From: Paenibacillus tundrae
Lineage (GTDB): Bacteria > Bacillota > Bacilli > Paenibacillales > Paenibacillaceae
Assembly: GCF_030812775.1 (NCBI RefSeq)
Contig: NZ_JAUSTI010000013.1
Coordinates: 62,001 to 126,000, forward strand
Length of the DNA stretch: 64,000 nt
Direction of reading: 5' to 3'
The notes under the pieces are model-generated. The model searched no databases and was not told where the DNA came from. It saw only the letters and a list, made by a program, of their open reading frames with translations. The first letter of the stretch is position 1. Every line of letters starts with the position of its first letter. This document shows, in pieces, positions 61,136-64,000 of this stretch. The translations under genes were made by a program, and so were the position numbers.

Positions 61136-62008
61136 ATGGATTCGCTAACGCGCTTAAATGAAGCTCTGAATTACGTTGAAGAGAACCTGCTGTACACTGT
61201 CGATATGAAAGAGGTTGCCCGGATCGCCTGTTGCTCGGAATATCATTTTACACGGATGTTCTCGTTTCTTAGCGGTGTCACATTCTCAGAATACATTCGA
61301 CGTCGGCGACTGACGTTAGCGGCGATGGAGCTAGGTCGAAACGATAGCAAGATTATTGATCTTGCACTAAAGTACGGTTACACTTCGCCAGACTCATTCA
61401 CTCGAGCTTTTCAAAGCATGCATGGTGTTACGCCTTCCGAAGTGCGTGATCACAGTCCATCACTCAAAGCCTTCCCGCGGATGACATTTCAGTTAAGCAT
61501 TCAAGGAGGAAGCGAAATGAACTACCGTATTGAGGAAAAAGAAGCGTTTCGAATTGTGGGCATTAGTGAACGGGTGCCAATCATATTCCATGGTGTGAAT
61601 CCGCACATTGCTGCGATGGTTCAGCGTCTTACGCCCGAGCTCATTGATACCATTAAAGGGTTATCGAACGTCCAGCCCCATGGATTAATTAGCGCTTCGA
61701 TTCATTTCAGTGAGGATCGGATGCAGGAGCAAGGAGAACTGGATCACTATATCGGTGCAGCGACAACACAAGAAGCACCAGAAGGTCTGGCACAACTGGA
61801 GGTAGCTGCTTCGACTTGGGCAATATTTACCGCTATTGGTCCATTTCCAAGCACACTTCAGGAGGTTTGGGGACGGATCTATGCAGAGTGGTTCCCATCA
61901 TCCAATTATGAGCTGAGTGAAGGGCCAGAAATACTCTGGAATGAGCATAAGGATGTCACTGATCCGCAGTATAAGAGTGAGATTTGGATACCTGTGCAGA
62001 AGAGATGA
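61136..62008 (+). CDS. AraC-family regulator with GyrI-like effector domain
   Basis: A 290-aa regulator. The first 100 residues are a double-HTH AraC domain (RLNEALNYVEENLLYTVDMK, VARIACCSEYHFTRMFSFLS, DLALKYGYTSPDSFTRAFQS). From about residue 125 a GyrI-like effector-binding domain follows (MNYRIEEKEAFRIVGISERV, LAQLEVAASTWAIFTAIGPF, GPEILWNEHKDVTDPQYKSE, IWIPVQKR). This is the Rob/BmrR-like ligand-sensing arrangement, often linked with drug or stress response. ATG at 61136 follows GAGGGATGATG. The stand-alone GyrI-like protein at 25698-26177 shares its second domain. Confidence 0.9.
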   Translation: MDSLTRLNEALNYVEENLLYTVDMKEVARIACCSEYHFTRMFSFLSGVTFSEYIRRRRLTLAAMELGRNDSKIIDLALKYGYTSPDSFTRAFQSMHGVTPSEVRDHSPSLKAFPRMTFQLSIQGGSEMNYRIEEKEAFRIVGISERVPIIFHGVNPHIAAMVQRLTPELIDTIKGLSNVQPHGLISASIHFSEDRMQEQGELDHYIGAATTQEAPEGLAQLEVAASTWAIFTAIGPFPSTLQEVWGRIYAEWFPSSNYELSEGPEILWNEHKDVTDPQYKSEIWIPVQKR

Positions 62009-62121
62009 GATCGCTTGTTGCCCACGTGTATATGAGCAGGAGAAGAGGTTCCATGTGTAGAATGGGTGTGAGATTCGTTTATATGTTGGCTGACTGACGT
62101 TGATCGTGCAAAATCATTCTA

Positions 62122-62167
62122 GGGCGTGTCTGAAAACTGTGAAAGACGCAGATGTTGAGACACGTCC
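62122..62167. repeat. Hairpin-forming repeat fragment
   Basis: GGGCGTGTCT (62122-62131) pairs with AGACACGTCC (62158-62167), enclosing TGAAAACTG-type sequence. It resembles the GGGCGTGTCTGAAAACT end of dispersed repeats I associate with Paenibacillus intergenic regions. It lies just upstream of the next gene. Confidence 0.5.
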
Positions 62168-62189
62168 TACACAGGGGGCACCTGAATCG

Positions 62190-62804
62190 ATGAAGAATAG
62201 TGGTTTCTATAAACTAAAGTTTCTAGTGACACCAGAAGAAATGAGAAGTACATTGGAACTCTTTCAACAGAAGGAATGTCAATTTACTCTTTCGAATTAT
62301 GCTGCGACCTCGCACGATCTAGATCAAGTGTGCGAAGCTTATGCAACCTATTTTCAGTATTTCACAGCACAAGAGAAGCCTAACCAACACCCTCATTGGG
62401 TGTATTCTGTTGTCTGTAATTTAGATGAACGAACCTCTGGGTTTTTTATGAAAAACGAAGGATATAGCTTCCCAGTTCAAGAACAGTGGGCAGAGGACGA
62501 ATTCCCGTATATTTTGCTCTCGTTGCCAAAAGGCTTCCAAGTTAATCTCCAGGACGAACAGGGAAATTATTATATCTATGAAGATATTCGGGAGCACCTG
62601 CCGTTTACATATGCGTTATTTGCAGAGACTTCACAATCGGTCAAAAAAATGACCAAGCCACTTCGATTTAAGGTATACACGGGGGCATCATTAGATGCGT
62701 TACAGGAGCAGAAGCCACCAGTACGGATAAGCTCAAGTGCTGCCCAAGCGATGAGCACCTCCTGGTTCTTTGAAAAATATAGTTTATCTATGAGCGTGAA
62801 GTGA
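62190..62804 (+). CDS. Hypothetical protein (204 aa)
   Basis: Taking the ATG at 62190 (MKNSGFYKLKFLVTPEEMRS), 204 aa. The longer frame from 62100 would translate the repeat hairpin and is less likely, although the ribosome site before 62190 (CAGGGGG) is weak. The protein is soluble with a mixed composition: FLVTPEEMRSTLELFQQKEC, HWVYSVVCNLDERTSGFFMK, SLPKGFQVNLQDEQGNYYIY. I do not recognise the family. It is followed with a 44-bp gap by a small lipoprotein gene and may be in one unit with it. Confidence 0.6.
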   Translation: MKNSGFYKLKFLVTPEEMRSTLELFQQKECQFTLSNYAATSHDLDQVCEAYATYFQYFTAQEKPNQHPHWVYSVVCNLDERTSGFFMKNEGYSFPVQEQWAEDEFPYILLSLPKGFQVNLQDEQGNYYIYEDIREHLPFTYALFAETSQSVKKMTKPLRFKVYTGASLDALQEQKPPVRISSSAAQAMSTSWFFEKYSLSMSVK

Positions 62805-62848
62805 GATACAACGTGATATGGAGAATAGAAGGGAGGGACGAGATCCTA

Positions 62849-63154
62849 GTGAAACAGGTAAGGCTTCTTGTAATATTGTTACTGTTCGCTGTTATGATGA
62901 GCGCCTGCGGCGAAACTACGATGACAACGAATGCGATCGTCTCTGTGGTTGCTAAAGATTCATCTGACTCTGACTATTGGATTGACGTTCAAAATATAGA
63001 CGACCCTGACCAAGAAACGACCAAACTGCATATAAGCGACGAGAATACATGGAATCTTATTGAGATCAATCAACACTACACGGTTACTTACATGCGGGAT
63101 AAGGGCTCGACTGATGGGAATTTATCAACTATTAAGAAGTCGGAGTCGGAATAA
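62849..63154 (+). CDS. Small lipoprotein
   Basis: A 101-aa lipoprotein. The GTG at 62849 follows GGGAGGGACG and gives a regular signal peptide (MKQVRLLVILLLFAVMMSAC, lipobox Cys20). The mature part (IVSVVAKDSSDSDYWIDVQN; LHISDENTWNLIEINQHYTV; TYMRDKG) has the look of the small OB-like DUF3221/YobA-type lipoproteins of Bacilli. Function unknown. Confidence 0.75.
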   Translation: MKQVRLLVILLLFAVMMSACGETTMTTNAIVSVVAKDSSDSDYWIDVQNIDDPDQETTKLHISDENTWNLIEINQHYTVTYMRDKGSTDGNLSTIKKSESE

Positions 63155-63201
63155 TTCAATGTCATAGGTTCATGTGCCACGATTAGAAATGGGGGTATTA
63201 A

Positions 63202-63848
63202 ATGGAAGCCCTAAATCTTCAACTAGATGAAGCATGCATCTCATCGTTACATATATCGCAAGAACAACTAGAAATAGTAATTCAACGATGGGATCTGACC
63301 AGAATGAGCATAACGATTGCTCACTACACCAGGTTATACGAATACAACTCATTAGGCAGAGAGATCAATACTGTTAATGTACTTCGTGAATCAGAACTGC
63401 TTAAGATTGAAAAAAGAGAATTGAAGGAAATGGATCATGATCTAGAAGAATATGTAAATCTAGTCCACCTCCAGTTCATCGGTTTTAGCGATCTTCCTCT
63501 ATTAGATATTATTGTCGACCCATCAAGAGTGAGTCTTTTATCCAAATAGGCCATTATAGTTTTAGTCAGTATGGGCTATACCTTAAAGAAGGTAGTAATG
63601 AACTGTACGCAAGGTCTTTCTTTCACGAGCCTCATGTATATAAGCTGAACCAAGATATGAAGTCATTCTTCTTATTTCATCTCGTGAGGAACGAAGTAGC
63701 GATGCAAATGAGGCAGGAAGGCAAATATACTACATATATCTATGCTGATGAGTTACGTAAACTATATGAAGAACTTGATCCAATTGCAATGGACAATGTT
63801 GAAGGGTATTGGTCGCATCTAATCGAGGATTACGAAACTGGACTATGA
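63202..63848 (+). pseudogene. Frameshifted hypothetical gene
   Basis: From the ATG at 63202 (after GGGGGTATTAA) the frame encodes MEALNLQLDEACISSLHISQ onward to LPLLDIIVDPSRVSLLSK and stops at 63549. From about 63520 a second frame, without a start codon, continues coding-like sequence: SESFIQIGHYSFSQYGLYLK, ELYARSFFHEPHVYKLNQDM, MRQEGKYTTYIYADELRKLY, to a stop at 63848. Joined, they give about 215 aa, so a single-base frameshift near 63515-63535 has split one gene. A sequencing error or programmed shift cannot be excluded; no slippery heptamer is obvious. Confidence 0.65.
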
Positions 63849-63967
63849 GTCCTTTTGTGCTCCTATGAACATCTAACTCTACAATCCGGCCTAACTGGAG
63901 ACGAGCATCTGGAAAGTGGTATAATTTTCAACAAGTTGTTTAACGTGAATGAACGGGGAGGATAACC

Positions 63968-64000
63968 ATGAGAGACGACCTATTGGTTCAGCTAGAAGAG
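63968..64000 (+). CDS. Start of a gene cut by the right edge
   Basis: ATG at 63968 follows an excellent CGGGGAGGATAACC ribosome site; only MRDDLLVQLEE is visible, too short to identify. Confidence 0.6.
   Translation, partial: MRDDLLVQLEE

Overview
The window looks like chromosome from a Paenibacillus-type Firmicute. The evidence is the walRK-tail order yycH-yycI-yycJ-htrA-(CxxH/CxxC gene)-rlmH, which in Firmicutes lies near the replication origin. Strong AGGAGG ribosome sites with frequent TTG/GTG starts, lipoprotein lipoboxes, SLH and sortase anchoring, Zur and AraR boxes of Bacillus type, and several intergenic repeat families agree with this. The left edge cuts into yycH and the right edge cuts a gene after its first 11 codons.

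Layout. 1-9.6 kb: cell-wall stress block (yycH, yycI, yycJ, htrA, two lipoproteins, a small CxxH/CxxC gene, rlmH). 9.7-16 kb: MetE-like methyltransferase and aldehyde dehydrogenase, then on the minus strand a HEAT-repeat protein, a YndJ-like membrane protein and another membrane protein; a broken alkD-like gene lies between the last two. 16.3-25.4 kb: surface module with a giant PKTG-anchored protein, its class B sortase, and an SLH-anchored 5'-nucleotidase. 25.7-28.7 kb: GyrI-like protein, WYL-type regulator, a truncated YheC/D fragment, a gene-free stretch that appears to encode two small hairpin RNAs, and a GNAT acetyltransferase. 28.9-34.2 kb: three-gene membrane glycan operon (GT2-GtrA fusion, GT2-PilZ synthase, GT-C-like protein). 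34.3-40.3 kb: araR divergent from araB-araD-araA, with AraR boxes. 40.5-43.5 kb: AAC(3)-like acetyltransferase and a membrane diguanylate cyclase. 43.5-46 kb: a polymorphic toxin locus (WXG100-type toxin plus probable immunity gene) beside two decayed genes. 46.2-51.2 kb: Zur-controlled five-gene Opp/Nik-type ABC importer. 51.6-64 kb: malate:quinone oxidoreductase, a double-kinase hybrid sensor, a TerD-like protein, an AraC regulator, small lipoproteins and hypothetical genes, one of them frameshifted.

The most interesting unexplained signals are non-coding. (1) At 27.62-27.86 kb there are two compact promoter-hairpin-terminator units sharing a 17-nt hairpin core. (2) A multi-branched structured element occurs three times, each time just upstream of a gene (htrA, aldehyde dehydrogenase, araA). 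(3) A nested inverted-repeat element of about 197 bp occurs twice, once inside the yycH-yycI interval. (4) A GTTCAAAAAG-ended element supplies the stop codon and last residues of the sugar kinase gene. All calls were made by reading the sequence; no database search or folding program was run.
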